From Antedon mediterranea (Eukaryota; Echinodermata; Crinoidea; Comatulida; Antedonidae), in assembly GCF_964355755.1 (NCBI RefSeq), contig NC_092673.1:15507001-15567000 (forward strand): a DNA stretch of 60,000 nt, written 5' to 3'. The notes beneath the pieces were generated by a model that had not been told where the DNA came from, ran no database searches, and was given only the letters and a program-made list of their open reading frames with translations. Positions 15,201 through 23,579 of this stretch are shown here, one piece after another. How positions within the stretch are numbered: the stretch's first letter is position 1; each line of letters opens with the position of its first letter. The translations under genes were made by a program, and so were the position numbers.

Positions 15201-18200
15201 AATGGAGTGCATTTATTTGAACAGTAAATCATAATGTGTATATTTTGTTTTATGTAGTCGCAATAACATCCTTGACAAGCTTGATGCCGTCAAGATACCC
15301 ATGCTGCTAATCACAGGATCACAATCACCTCATCTTAAGGATGTTGTAAGTTTATTCAATACATTATTATTTTTTTTTTAAGTCAAATGCTAATTATAAT
15401 CATTATCTGTTTGAATTCAATATGTTGATTTAAAGTTTGCGATACACCACATATTATATATATTGATCATACAAACAAGTTTGACCAATCACTTTATTCA
15501 CATGAATCGTACATAAAAACAATGATTTGAAATTGGTTTGAAAAAGAAAAGTAAAATGTATAATAAGAATAAAAAATATAAAAATATGAAATAAAACATG
15601 TGAAGCTGTAAGCGCATATATTTAAAGGCCAGGTGCGGGCAAAAAATTTCTATTGATCATACATTCCAATAATTATCGCTATAGTTTCCCCTATGTTTCA
15701 TAATTTTTGGGATTTTATTTGTGTTACACGAGCTTGTTGAAAATAAGCACTTTCTTATCAGTGGGGGGGGGGGGGGGATAGTTCAAATTACACAGTAAAA
15801 TCTCTATTCTTTTGTACACAAATTTTGTAAATAGAGAGGAATTTAAAAAAGCTATGAAAAATAAACGGTGTGGTAAAATATGTTATCAGATGACTAAATA
15901 TAGGTAATATAACTTGAATATTACATTTCTGATATTTTTATTCAACTTCAGATTTTTATTTTCATGCTATAGCAAAAGTTATCCACTGTATATCCACCAT
16001 CTTTTTTCACCGTCTAGGGAGTCACCAGACATGTTATTACATTAGGTTAACTACCTAACTACTGAAAAAAAGTCTTCCTGGTTTTTGTTGAAGAATTTTG
16101 CCAAATTTTGTATTTGACCATATTAAGGGAAATTCATGTTTTTTCGTCTCGATTTCTGTTACAAATATTTGATTTATGTACATTTAACCAAATATTATAT
16201 TTAAAATTCATGCCTGTACCTGAGCTTTAAGTGTACAGCCCATGTTATTGGTAATAAAATAAATATATTATCAATGATTCTCAATAGATATAGAAACAAT
16301 AAAGTTATGAAATCATAGCATACAAAAGATACTGCAAAAATATTAAAAGTATTGATACCAAAGACAATGAAACACATTATAGATTATATAATAAAGAGTT
16401 TGTTATTCTCGCTGATAGGAGTGTGATAAAGATCAAAGTATATTAATCAGAACGTTGAGTAACTTCTTATATCAACATAATAATTATTTGAAATAGTAAT
16501 AACAAATAGGGATTTAAAATGTTATTTTATTTTATTTTTTTTTAGGACAAGATGTGGTCACATGTACATAACAAAAGGTTGAGTAACCTGTTGAAGGCTG
16601 AAGATGTTGCTGGAGATATCAAAGAAGAAGATGTGAGAACACTTTAAAAATAATCAATCATCTTATTACTCAAAACAATCATGTTATAATTATTATTGTT
16701 ATTATTTCATTTTTATATAGTGCTTTTCCAAAAGAAAAATGATCAAATCGCTTTACATACAAAAGATTCAACAATGAGTTATTTTCAATTTCCCAGATAT
16801 CAAATTCAATCCACATCACCGGTCCAAACAAAAAAGAATTATTACTAGAGGTCCGCTTTTCAAGATAGTTATCTAATCTGGTGTGATCTATCCCAGACCT
16901 AATACCTTTCTTACCACATAAATAAACCCTTCAGAAATTCCTCAAGTAACAGGGTGCAGTATTATTTATAAAATATAATAATTGAAATTATTATTATACT
17001 GGCGAGCTCTCTCAAAAACTTTTCTCCTAGAGGTCCCAGTTATTAAATATGACACCATGTACCATCAACATTATTATACTGGGTGAGCTCTCTCAAAGAC
17101 TGTTCTCCTAGAGGTCCCAGTTATTAAATGTGACACCATGTACCATCAACATTATTATACTGGGTGAGCTCTCTCAAAGACTGTTCTCCCAGAGGTCCCA
17201 GTTATTAAATGTGACACCATGTACCATACATAGTTGATTGATATTCTATCACACCCTTTTATGTTTGTTTTTAAAACTCTGTGACACTATTAAACTAGTT
17301 TGACAACAAAAGTGTGATGTACCCAAATATGGTAGTGATATGATGCATATATGGGCACATCACATTTTTTTGTTGCATAAAGTTTGATAGTGCAGACAAA
17401 GCTCAAGAGTATTCTATTTGTTTGTACTAATTTGTTGTTAAACTTTTTGCAGCCAAAGAAATTGGTAGAAAGCATGACTTACTTCTTACAAGGACTTGGA
17501 TTGAGTGAGTATTTTTCCTTTTTTCATATTAATTTACAATTTACTCCAACAATCATCTTTATATAATGTCATCCTTTCATTCTCATACATTTGACTTACA
17601 TTCATTTAATTTAGTATCTCTTAATTTTTCTCAATCATGCCTATAATTTCTCAAAAACTAACATTCAACATTTTTCTTTAAAGCTTTGTCTACACTATCA
17701 AACTAGTTTAACAAACAAAAAAGTGTGCCCAAATATGGTAGTCATATGCCCAAATATGGTAGTGATATGCCCAAATATGGTAATGATATGACATGTTCAT
17801 ATATGGGCAGTCACATTTTTTTGTCACATAAAGTTTGATAGTGTAAACAGAGCTTAAGAAACAATATAAATAATGTAATCCAATGCACTTTACACATCTG
17901 CTGCCTTATATAGTGTACAGTTCATAAAGATATATAATTAATATTATCTATTTCTTTTCTTATCTTCTACATCTGGTTGGTATGTACTGAATGGTCATCA
18001 TAACTAAACACTTACTTTTGTTAACATTGTTTTTTATGTATTCTTTAACTATATACTTCAATTTATTTAACCTAATATAATTTTATTGATGTGATATTTT
18101 ATTTTGTTGTCAAATTTGCAATATTAATTTATCTTGTATTCTGTTATTTTATGTGTTGATATTATTGATATTCATATTTCACTACTAAAATGCACTTTAT

Positions 18201-20285
18201 ATTGTTATTTTATTAAATGTGGTATGTATAGTCTCTGGTATCTCTATGACCCGACTCGGCCGCTCCGCCTCCCTGGGGGAGACCTCAAGAATGGCTAGCA
18301 TAGAGACAATGGAGGATCAAGATAAACCTCGTCCTCATCTTGTGAGAGTTGGCTCACAAGGAGGACATGAGTAACCCAATAACCTTGTCATAAAAAATAA
18401 ATCCCACTTACTGATGTACTTAATTATTTGGGGACAGTTTTTGTGGTTTAATTAGAAGTTTCTGTTCACGTAACATGAAATTGTACCTTTTAAGATTAGT
18501 ACTAAAAGCCAAATAATATGATCTATAAGAGTGTGATAGAGCAGACCTTGATTGATAGATAAAAACGCATATTTTCATCTGAATTCTATAGCTTAACATT
18601 CATTTTATTTTGATCAGTGAGTAAAAACCAAAGAAAATATAGATTATTTGTTTAAATAGTAATGGAAAAGATAGAGCTATACAGTGATACATGTGTTCAC
18701 AACACATACTTATTCCCAAATCCATGTTACCACATCCCTGTTAGGACATTAATATTCCCACATCTCTGTTTTCACATCCCCTATTCTTACATACCTGTTC
18801 ACATTTATCTGTTCCCATTTCTTTATTCCCACATCTCTATTTCCACATCTCTATTCCCATTTCTTTATTCCCACATCTCTATTTCCACATCTCTATTCCC
18901 ATATCTCTATTCCCATTTCTCTCTTCCCACATCTCTCTTTCCACATTCCCCTATTCTTACATACCTGTTCAAATGTATCTGTTCCCATTTCTTTCTTCCC
19001 ACATCTCTCTTACCACATCTCTGTTTCCACATTCCCCTATTCTTGCATACCTATAATTCCCACATCTCGGTTTCCACATTCCCCTATTCTTGCATACCTG
19101 TAATTCCCATTTCTCTGTTTCCATTTCTTTGTTACCACTTCTCTAGTCTCACATATCTCTTCCCGCCTCTCTCTGCCTACATTTCTCTTCCCGCATCACT
19201 TTTCCCACATCTTTGTACCCATTTCTCTCTTCCAACATCTCTCTTCCCACTTGTCTCTTCCCACTTGTCTCTTCCAACATCTCTCTCTCTTCCCACTTGT
19301 CTCTTCCAACATTTCTCTTCCCACTTGTCTCTTCCCACTTGTCTCTTCCCACATCTCTCTTCCCACATTCCTTTATTCTCACATTCCTGTTCCTACAGTA
19401 CATACCTCACATCTCTGTTCCCTTATCCACCCACCCCATTCAACTCCCCCATCTAATTTGTGTGCATTGTTTGTGTGATTAACATTTATTATTGTTTATG
19501 TGTTACAGTTTAGTTTAATTTTGTATTTGATAATTTAGATTATGAAAAAGAAATAGAAATACTTAAAGATAACCATTAAAATATTCAATTTAAAAAAAAT
19601 CAACACATCACATAAACAAAAGAAATATATTCAAAATAGTTAATGGATTCACAAAAAAAAGGCAATTACTGTTTAAGTAAGAAGATTTGTTGTTATTTTG
19701 ATTTAAGAATATAATGTAGACAAACTATTGATTTTCTGTTTATTTATATACTACTGTACTACCTTTGTCATTGATATTTAATGGTAAAAATTAGGTGTAT
19801 TTGTTTGTTTATTTGAATTTGTTGTCAAAAGTTCTCACCAATTTGTTAATTATACTGCAATATTCCTTCATTTGCATATTTTAATTTGTATTTAATTGCA
19901 TGAGTTGTGAAAATGTTTAACAACATTATTTTTAACTTGTTAATTGAGTGTTAATTCAGTTTAAACAGAAACACTCATTGCTTATTTCATCAAATTGAAA
20001 ATTGCAAGCAATTATACGACTCAAAGTTGAAATAATGATAATAATAATTAGAAGTAAAGGTTTTGAATCTTTACAAATCCATGCAGTTATTTGTACTTCC
20101 ATACAATTCAATTCAATTTTCAGTTTCAAATTATGTAATTGATAAATTTATTGTTTTTTCTTCATACACCTTTAGTCTCCTCCCTACCTCTAACACGCCT
20201 CGGCCATTCTGCATCCCTCGGTGAAACATCTAAAGAAAAACGTGGACTGAGCATGTCCGACATGGACAAGCCAACCGAGCACTAG
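208..20285 (+). CDS. NDRG: NDRG-family protein, 3' part of gene (5' exons outside window), two alternative last exons
   Basis: Coding exons: 208-265, 1460-1577, 3430-3492, 10391-10466, 12052-12138, 12590-12664, 13840-13940, 15258-15345, 16546-16632, 17453-17504, then either 18232-18374 (A) or 20176-20285 (B). All junctions are AG/GT and the phases chain without a break; the A form gives 948 nt, 315 residues plus stop. Family signatures seen in order are TFHDIGLNH, INAPGQQD, YPTMQQLA, GLGEGAGSNVLLRFA, HPERMQALVL and YFLQGLGL. NDRG proteins are cytoplasmic alpha/beta-hydrolase-fold proteins linked to stress, differentiation and trafficking. The nucleophile elbow reads G-E-G-A-G instead of GxSxG, so no catalytic serine, as is usual in the family. 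The start codon and N-terminus lie upstream of base 1. Which vertebrate paralogue is closest cannot be told by eye. Confidence 0.93.
962..1045. repeat. Dispersed repeat, copy 1 (partner 4062-4135)
   Basis: CAGATATGATGCTGTGAATC, CAGGCTAGCA, AGGACTGT and TAATGG are shared in order with 4062-4135. Identity of the parent element unknown. Confidence 0.55.
1291..1425. mobile_element. Foldback MITE, family M1, copy 1
   Basis: Left end TCTCTGTCTACACTATCAAA and right end inverted (TTTGATAGTGTAGACAGAG). Inside are GTGATGTGCCCATA words shared with the other copies. Lies in an NDRG intron. Confidence 0.75.
1460..1577 (+). CDS. NDRG: NDRG exon, APGQQD block
   Basis: Acceptor TTTCAG, donor GTAAGT. The split His codon is completed here. 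Contains FVHINAPGQQDNAENL, matching the family's DAPGQQDGA segment. Ends after two bases of a Gly codon. Confidence 0.92.
2480..2621. mobile_element. Palindromic MITE, about 140 bp
   Basis: The left arm reads GGTCCCCAAGTAGGATCTAA, CGCAAG, GCAACGCAAGTA and TTGACCAATC. The right arm is its inverse (GATTGGTCAACTCACTTGCG through TTTGGGAACC). Superfamily not assigned. Confidence 0.7.
3430..3492 (+). CDS. NDRG: NDRG exon, YPTMQQL block
   Basis: Acceptor ATTCAG, donor GTAAGT. Encodes YVYPTMQQLADEIPYILEQL, the family YPSMDQLA helix. Ends two bases into a Gly codon that is completed 6.9 kb downstream. Confidence 0.92.
4062..4135. repeat. Dispersed repeat, copy 2 (partner 962-1045)
   Basis: Shares CAGATATGATG, GAATCCCAGGCTAGCA, TTAGGACTGT and TAATGGGCTTT with the first copy. 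Confidence 0.55.
4583..4711. repeat. Minisatellite, unit like ACCATGAACCAGCATGC
   Basis: About seven imperfect copies of (A)CCATGAACCAGCATGCA with CCAGGAACCA variants, in an NDRG intron. Confidence 0.75.
6969..6994. other. Perfect hairpin after a pyrimidine run
   Basis: AGTTATCCGC, 6-nt loop AGCTTG, then GCGGATAACT. It follows a C/T-only stretch (about 6925-6968). Could be a transposon end. Function unknown. Confidence 0.6.
7903..8241. mobile_element. TIR element, about 340 bp
   Basis: Perfect 15-bp inverted repeat TTTTATAACACACCT at 7903-7917 and 8227-8241. No coding frame. Superfamily not assigned. Confidence 0.6.
9211..10010. mobile_element. PIF/Harbinger-type MITE, 800 bp
   Basis: Terminal inverted repeat GGGCCTGTTTCTATTGA at both ends with 3-bp target duplication TTA (9208-9210, 10011-10013). 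Internal AACCGGTTT/AACGGTT words recur. No transposase frame seen. TTA duplication with GGGCCTGTTT ends fits PIF/Harbinger. Confidence 0.75.
10080..10250 (-). pseudogene. CR1/L2-like LINE 3' relic
   Basis: The - strand reads RAFAVADLTLWNPYQSLSD, a decayed form of the RSFSVAAPRLWNSLP tail of LINE ORF2. The DNA also matches 11600-11650. Confidence 0.6.
10391..10466 (+). CDS. NDRG: NDRG exon, nucleophile-elbow region
   Basis: Acceptor CTTGTAG, donor GTAAGT. Encodes FQQDKKHDIIGLGEGAG and then SNVLLRFA. The position of the hydrolase serine is replaced (GEGAG), consistent with a non-enzymatic NDRG. Confidence 0.93.
10500..10620 (-). repeat. tRNA-derived SINE relic
   Basis: The - strand holds a B box GGTTCAAATCC about 40 bp after an A-box-like TGGATTGTGTAGTTGAC, in a tRNA-like layout. 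Confidence 0.5.
11397..11932 (-). pseudogene. CR1/L2-like LINE ORF2 C-terminal relic, frameshifted
   Basis: One frame reads HITPVLRNLHWLPVTQRINF and the next carries FRSFSWASVAFWNGLPISI; together they form the classic C-terminus of a non-LTR reverse transcriptase, split by a frameshift. (TAA)n tracts lie at 11216-11228 and 11477-11497; the latter ends a separate + strand tail starting near 11340. Confidence 0.8.
12052..12138 (+). CDS. NDRG: NDRG exon, HPERMQALVL block
   Basis: Acceptor TTTTACAG, donor GTAATT, 29 whole codons. Contains ITHPERMQALVLLECTA, matching NNPEMVEGLVLIN of the family. Confidence 0.92.
12305..12505 (-). repeat. tRNA-Leu/Ser-like SINE
   Basis: The - strand begins GAGTGGCCAAGCGATTAAGA (A box like tRNA-Leu/Ser) with a B-box-like GGGTCGAGCC, then a unique body to GGGTCACCCTC. 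In the NDRG intron after exon 12052-12138. Confidence 0.65.
12590..12664 (+). CDS. NDRG: NDRG exon (cap region)
   Basis: Acceptor AATACAG, donor GTAAGT, 25 whole codons. Encodes VAAWNMDKGMNKKVENYILW and HHLGN. The phase fits both neighbours. Confidence 0.88.
12850..12902. other. Near-perfect 53-nt hairpin in an NDRG intron
   Basis: Arms GCATATCAAAATGATTC (12850-12866) and its exact inverse (12886-12902). After one A/A mismatch, six more pairs (one G-U) close a 5-nt loop. Confidence 0.7.
13145..13746. mobile_element. TTAA-flanked non-autonomous element (piggyBac-type), copy 1
   Basis: Flanked by TTAA at both ends. Imperfect terminal inverted repeat: left AGGCCAGGTGCGGGCA, right end reversed AGCTCAGGTACAGGCA. 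No coding frame. TTAA target duplication is the piggyBac hallmark. Near-identical to 15622-16230. Confidence 0.8.
13840..13940 (+). CDS. NDRG: NDRG exon (cap region, NLHLFIDSF)
   Basis: Acceptor CTCCAG, donor GTAAGT. Contains MNAKNLHLFIDSF, matching MNPGNLHLFINAY of the family. Ends two bases into an Asn codon. Confidence 0.93.
14776..15166. repeat. AT-rich minisatellite, unit like ATTGCCATATTTAGTTACGAT
   Basis: Clear tandem copies at 15030-15166 (period about 22-24) and a diverged block at 14776-14855, separated by unique sequence. Open frames through it are by-products. Confidence 0.75.
15258..15345 (+). CDS. NDRG: NDRG exon (IPMLLITGSQSP)
   Basis: Acceptor TATGTAG, donor GTAAGT. Encodes NNILDKLDAVKIPMLLITG and SQSPHLKDV, the strand carrying the family CPALLVVGDSSP segment. 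Confidence 0.93.
15622..16230. mobile_element. TTAA-flanked non-autonomous element, copy 2
   Basis: Same ends and TTAA flanks as copy 1, with near-identical interior. The main length difference is an expanded G tract near 15763-15777. Both copies lie in adjacent NDRG introns in the same orientation. Confidence 0.8.
16546..16632 (+). CDS. NDRG: NDRG exon (DKMWSHVHNKR)
   Basis: Acceptor after a T-rich tract (TTTTTTAG), donor GTGAGA, 29 whole codons. Aligns with the family segment before the last helix and is more diverged than the neighbouring exons. Confidence 0.85.
16680..16970. repeat. Dispersed repeat with ATATAGTGCTTTTCC and CGCTTTACAT words
   Basis: Begins with a TTATTATTG-rich tract, then TTTATATAGTGCTTTTCCAA and AATCGCTTTACATAC, typical of LINE or SINE tails in marine invertebrates. 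Family not assigned. Confidence 0.45.
16990..17225. repeat. Three tandem copies of an 80/81-bp unit
   Basis: Copies start at 16990, 17070 and 17151. Each contains ATTATTATACTGG, GAGCTCTCTCAAA, AGAGGTCCCAGTTATTAAAT and GACACCATGTACCAT. Copies 2 and 3 are closest to each other. Confidence 0.88.
17274..17404. mobile_element. Foldback MITE, family M1, copy 2
   Basis: Ends AACTCTGTGACACTATTAAA and AAGTTTGATAGTGCAGACAA. Contains GTGATGTACCCAAATATGG and ATATGGGCACATCACATTT. Ends 48 bp before an NDRG acceptor. Confidence 0.75.
17453..17504 (+). CDS. NDRG: NDRG exon (YFLQGLGL), last constitutive exon
   Basis: Acceptor TTTTTGCAG, donor GTGAGT. Encodes PKKLVESMTYFLQGLGL and ends one base (A) into a codon. 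Both downstream terminal exons begin with TC and complete Ile. A foldback MITE ends 48 bp upstream. Confidence 0.92.
17681..17855. mobile_element. Foldback MITE, family M1, copy 3
   Basis: Ends AAGCTTTGTCTACACTATCA and TGATAGTGTAAACAGAGCTT are near-perfect inverted repeats. The inner words GCCCAAATATGGTA are tandemly expanded. Confidence 0.82.
18232..18374 (+). CDS. NDRG: NDRG alternative last exon A
   Basis: Acceptor GTATAG. Encodes a 47-residue tail beginning ISGISMTRLGRSASLGETS and ending in GGHE, then TAA. SMTRL matches the NDRG tail SMTRLMRSR. RSAS gives an Arg at -3 relative to the second Ser. AATAAA lies at 18396-18401, 22 nt after the stop. The NDRG1 decapeptide repeats are absent. 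Confidence 0.88.
18396..18401 (+). promoter_or_regulatory. Poly(A) signal for NDRG last exon A
   Basis: AATAAA 22 nt after the exon A stop codon. Position alone supports it. Confidence 0.45.
18712..19445 (+). repeat. Pyrimidine-rich minisatellite, unit like TTCCCACATCTC
   Basis: About 730 bp of C/T-rich period-12-type repeats (TTCCCACATCTCT, TTCCCATTTCTCT, TTCCCACTTGTCT). The period is a multiple of three, which explains the stop-free frames on both strands; there is no conserved domain. It lies between the two NDRG last exons. Confidence 0.9.
20176..20285 (+). CDS. NDRG: NDRG alternative last exon B
   Basis: Acceptor CCTTTAG in the same phase as exon A. Encodes a 36-residue tail starting ISSLPLTRLGHSASLGETS and ending KPTEH, then TAG. 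The shared core TRLGxSASLGETS shows it is a diverged duplicate of exon A; His replaces the Arg before SAS. AATAAA lies at 20320-20325. Use of this exon is inferred. Confidence 0.8.
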
Positions 20286-20319
20286 AGCATGCAAATTGAA
20301 GAAAATACAAGATGTTTTG

Positions 20320-20325
20320 AATAAA
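20320..20325 (+). promoter_or_regulatory. Poly(A) signal for NDRG last exon B
   Basis: AATAAA 35 nt after the exon B stop codon. Position alone supports it. Confidence 0.4.
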
Positions 20326-21279
20326 TCAGGAATGAAAGTATTTTGATCTACTTGAATGTTATGAATACACATGTTCCTTGGCTTAGATCATGTTATACAT
20401 AATGAGTGTTGAACATACATAATTTTCTAGTTAAACATTAATGCTACATTTGGTCAAATTAACAATGTATTAGCATTCATAATTTTTATGTTTGAATTAA
20501 TGACATAAAACACATGAATGCAATTATGAATTTCATTTTATCATAATATGTACAGCACACACTATGAATGATGTTATCTGAGCCTATAAATGTGTTTAAA
20601 GTTAATTGTATCCCATATTGATGATGATTATATTGTTTGTTTGAACTGAAATTATTGAATATATAAAATATGTACAATTTTAGTGCTGTAATGGGTTAGG
20701 TATTGTTAACAGTAATGCACCAAATCATTATTTTCATTACAGTATTCAGTTTAGAAATATACCTTTGCAACAGTATTTTATATCAATACCAATAGTAATA
20801 TTTTTGTTTTATCCATTGTCTTTCTAATGTCAATGAATCTTTTCAAATCAAATTTGTATACAAGATAGATTTCAATTTGTATTCAGGCTATAATTTGTAT
20901 TCAGGCTATAATTTGTATTCAGACTAAATTTCTGCAGGTAGGCAAGACAGGGTCTAGTAGTGGTAAAGGCAGCATCTATCTCATTTAAGAACCAAAGAGA
21001 ATATATTCAAATTCATAAGACATTTTTGTTGTTGCCTGGCAACATCTACAGTAGTTTCTAATACAGTATTTAGTCGCTTTAAGTTGCTATAAAACTAAAA
21101 CGAATTTACATTCACAAGAAACAAACAGATTATAAATCTTTTTTTTTTTTTTTTAAAGAATATTGATATTGGAGCTTTTTAAAAACCAATAGTTTTTATG
21201 TTTTTGGTTGCTGCTGGTGACAATGCCTACAATGTACTATGGGATACTGCCCATTGAGATTAAGAATAAAATCACTTTA

Positions 21280-21545
21280 CAAGGCTAATGATTATGGTCA
21301 TGTATTCATTTGTGTAGGTTCGAATCCAATGCTCGTCTGCATTGCTTGTATCCTTGGCCTCCTTTGCCTCTCTCCATCCAGGTATACAAATGGGCACCTG
21401 TTAAGGTCCAGACACAACTTTGCGCTGATTACTAGCTGCATTATGGGAGTATGTTTCCATTCGTATTTATCCAAAAATAACCAGAATAATATGTACAGCG
21501 CATTATTAGGCGGTTATAAATCCTGGATTTTATTATTATGTCAAT
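21280..21545 (+). repeat. SINE with B box and 3' TTATTATTAT tail
   Basis: B box GGTTCGAATCC at 21317-21327, then CTCTCTCCATCCAGGTATAC, AAATGGGCACCTG, GTACAGCGC and a TTATTATTAT end. This is the layout of tRNA-derived SINEs of marine invertebrates. The A box is degraded. Confidence 0.6.
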
Positions 21546-22691
21546 GGTATAATGGTGAGATGAGTAAGCCAATTACAGGAAGAAATTAAGTTTTTTGCTT
21601 TTGACACTTCAGACTAAAGTTGGGTCTCCTAATAATAATCAATAGAGTATAATTAATGACCGTCAACAATACTGGAGAGAGAGTGGAGAGCTCTGTATTA
21701 AATGCTGTAGGTCAAGGACAAAGTAATAATATGTGGATTCAATTTAAAAAAAACATTTATTTACATCAAAAAGACAAAAAAGTAACAAAAACATTAATGA
21801 AAAGAGATAATTTAGAAAATGAACGAAGGCAGGATCCCAAAAAGATGAGAATCTTGTGGTGGGATTGCCTTTACAAATGAATTAAAAATAAATATGAAAA
21901 AAAGGTAAAAAATTAATTAAAAATAAAGAAATAAAATGAAAATAAATAATACCAGTACAGTAGATAAAGGTTGAAAAAATAAAGTAAAAATGATGAGCAG
22001 AAAAAAGTAAAGATGACAAAATGAATAAATTTTATCTTGCAAGTGGTGTTTTCCAAGGGTATAAAATGCCATAGAGTACACTACCTATTCCTTACTTATT
22101 GAATCAGAAGATTGATTTGATTTCAATTAAGTTATCTTTTAATACCAACAAATTGCCATCAAGTATTAGTTACATATATATTTTATCATAATTTTATTAA
22201 TCTCTGTTCAAATTAATTATGTAGCAACAGAACAACGTCTGCTTAATGTGATTATCTGACTAAGTGTGCACCACCTATGGCTCTCCTCGCTCTTATTCCT
22301 TGATTAAAGTTTCCCTACTGAATATAATTGGTTCACACGTAACTGAAAACAAATTGAGATGTCATCAAATACGTTAATCTAGAAATAAAACTACAGAGTT
22401 TAGCAATGTCTAGAATTCTGGCAATAATCAACAGATCGGTGACGACTAAAACAACCGATCTCTTTTAGTCAAGGTTTGAAGTTCTCAACTTGTTTTTTAC
22501 TTGTACAGTACTTTGAATACAGTGTATATACAGTGTTATATGAAACACCATGTGTGCAATGATCTTTTTACCAATACTAAGTTGAAAGCCATCCAGTTAT
22601 AGTACAGTGGATTTTTAATAATATATTCCCGATTTAATATTATTAAGAAGATGTGAATACTATTGGTCTCACTGATTCAGAAGACAGAGCC

Positions 22692-23579
22692 ATGGATGTA
22701 GTTGAAGCAATGATTATGACAGTTGGTTGTATCGGGTGCTTAACAAATGGTTTTGCAATATATATTCTACTTAATCTCCAAAAAAAATTTACTGCAACAA
22801 ACCTTCTAATTCTCAATCAGAGTGCAATTGATTTCTTAACATCTTTATCAGCAATTGCTTTTAATTTGGAGAAAGGAGAGAATTTACCTAAACAATCAAA
22901 TGTTCTAGCCGAGTTAGTCTGCAAGATCTGGTCAAGCGGCTATCTTTTCTGGGCATTTTTGCACTCATCGACATATAATCTTCTTGTACTGACCTTTGAC
23001 CGTTACTTCGCTGTTATGTATCCATTAAAATACAATATATTCAAGGAAAAGATCAAATCAAAGGTGTTTCTTGTGTCAATACCGTGGATAACAGCTTTTG
23101 TAGTGCTTCTCTTGTGGTTATTGATACACAGAATTGACGAGCAAGCGTGCTATACAAATTGGCCTAGCTTGACATATCAGAAATTTTATGGTATTTTAAT
23201 TTTCACTTCGATGTTAATTATACCTATCTCTGTTATTTTCTTTGTTTACTTCAAGATTTTTCGCACTTTAAAAAATCGAGTGGGAGAGGACTCGTCCTTA
23301 GTTAGCGCAGCTGTTGTGTCCAGACGACTGAATATCATTAAAACAATGGCAATAGTTTGTTTCACATACGTCGTCTGCTGGACACCTAACAGAGTGCTGG
23401 TCCTAATTTTTGTAATATCTGAAGGAAACGTAGAAGCCTTTGACTTTGAACTGATTTTTATTATTACAACAGGCCTGACGATGGTTAATAGTTGTATCAA
23501 TCCAATAATATACACTTTCAAATATAACGACTTTAAGGAGTGCGTGCACAAGAAATTCAAGAAATGTTTGTGCAAGTAG
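22692..23579 (+). CDS. Intronless class A (rhodopsin-like) G-protein-coupled receptor, 295 aa
   Basis: Single open frame from ATG 22692 (context GCCATGG) to a TAG stop. The frame is closed upstream by a TAA at 22644, and no better ATG lies between. Seven hydrophobic segments are visible. TM1 carries N19, TM2 D47, TM3 the conserved Cys77 and D103-R104-Y105 (DRYFAVMYPLKY). TM4 has W132, and Cys153 in loop 2 can pair with Cys77. TM5 has P178, TM6 C229-W-T-P, TM7 N270-P-I-I-Y, then a short basic tail with Cys292 and Cys294 that could be palmitoylated. The extracellular N-terminus is only a few residues, suggesting a small-molecule or peptide ligand rather than a large one. The ligand cannot be assigned by eye; intronless 7TM genes of this type are expanded in many marine invertebrates. 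It lies between NDRG (same strand) and LHPP (converging). Confidence 0.92.
   Translation: MDVVEAMIMTVGCIGCLTNGFAIYILLNLQKKFTATNLLILNQSAIDFLTSLSAIAFNLEKGENLPKQSNVLAELVCKIWSSGYLFWAFLHSSTYNLLVLTFDRYFAVMYPLKYNIFKEKIKSKVFLVSIPWITAFVVLLLWLLIHRIDEQACYTNWPSLTYQKFYGILIFTSMLIIPISVIFFVYFKIFRTLKNRVGEDSSLVSAAVVSRRLNIIKTMAIVCFTYVVCWTPNRVLVLIFVISEGNVEAFDFELIFIITTGLTMVNSCINPIIYTFKYNDFKECVHKKFKKCLCK

Larger units (their letters stand above)
20286..22691. other. Intergenic region, NDRG to GPCR
   Basis: No gene seen. Contains a short TATAATTTGTATTCAGGC triplet (20870-20930), a T-run, a SINE-like segment (21280-21545) and a purine-rich A-tract region (21720-22020). No clear promoter for the GPCR was recognised. 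Confidence 0.5.

Noticed and set aside
18662-19456. 264-codon stop-free frame of Phe/Pro/His/Ser-rich sequence
   Set aside because: It reads straight through a 12-bp-type pyrimidine minisatellite, and frames on both strands are open for the same reason. No domain, and no start context of note.
20936-20990. Third NDRG last exon after TTTCTGCAG
   Set aside because: In the required phase it gives only a few residues before TAG and lacks TRLGxSASLGETS.
22653-22691. GPCR start at GTG 22653
   Set aside because: GTG is not an expected animal start. ATG 22692 has a good context and lies before TM1.
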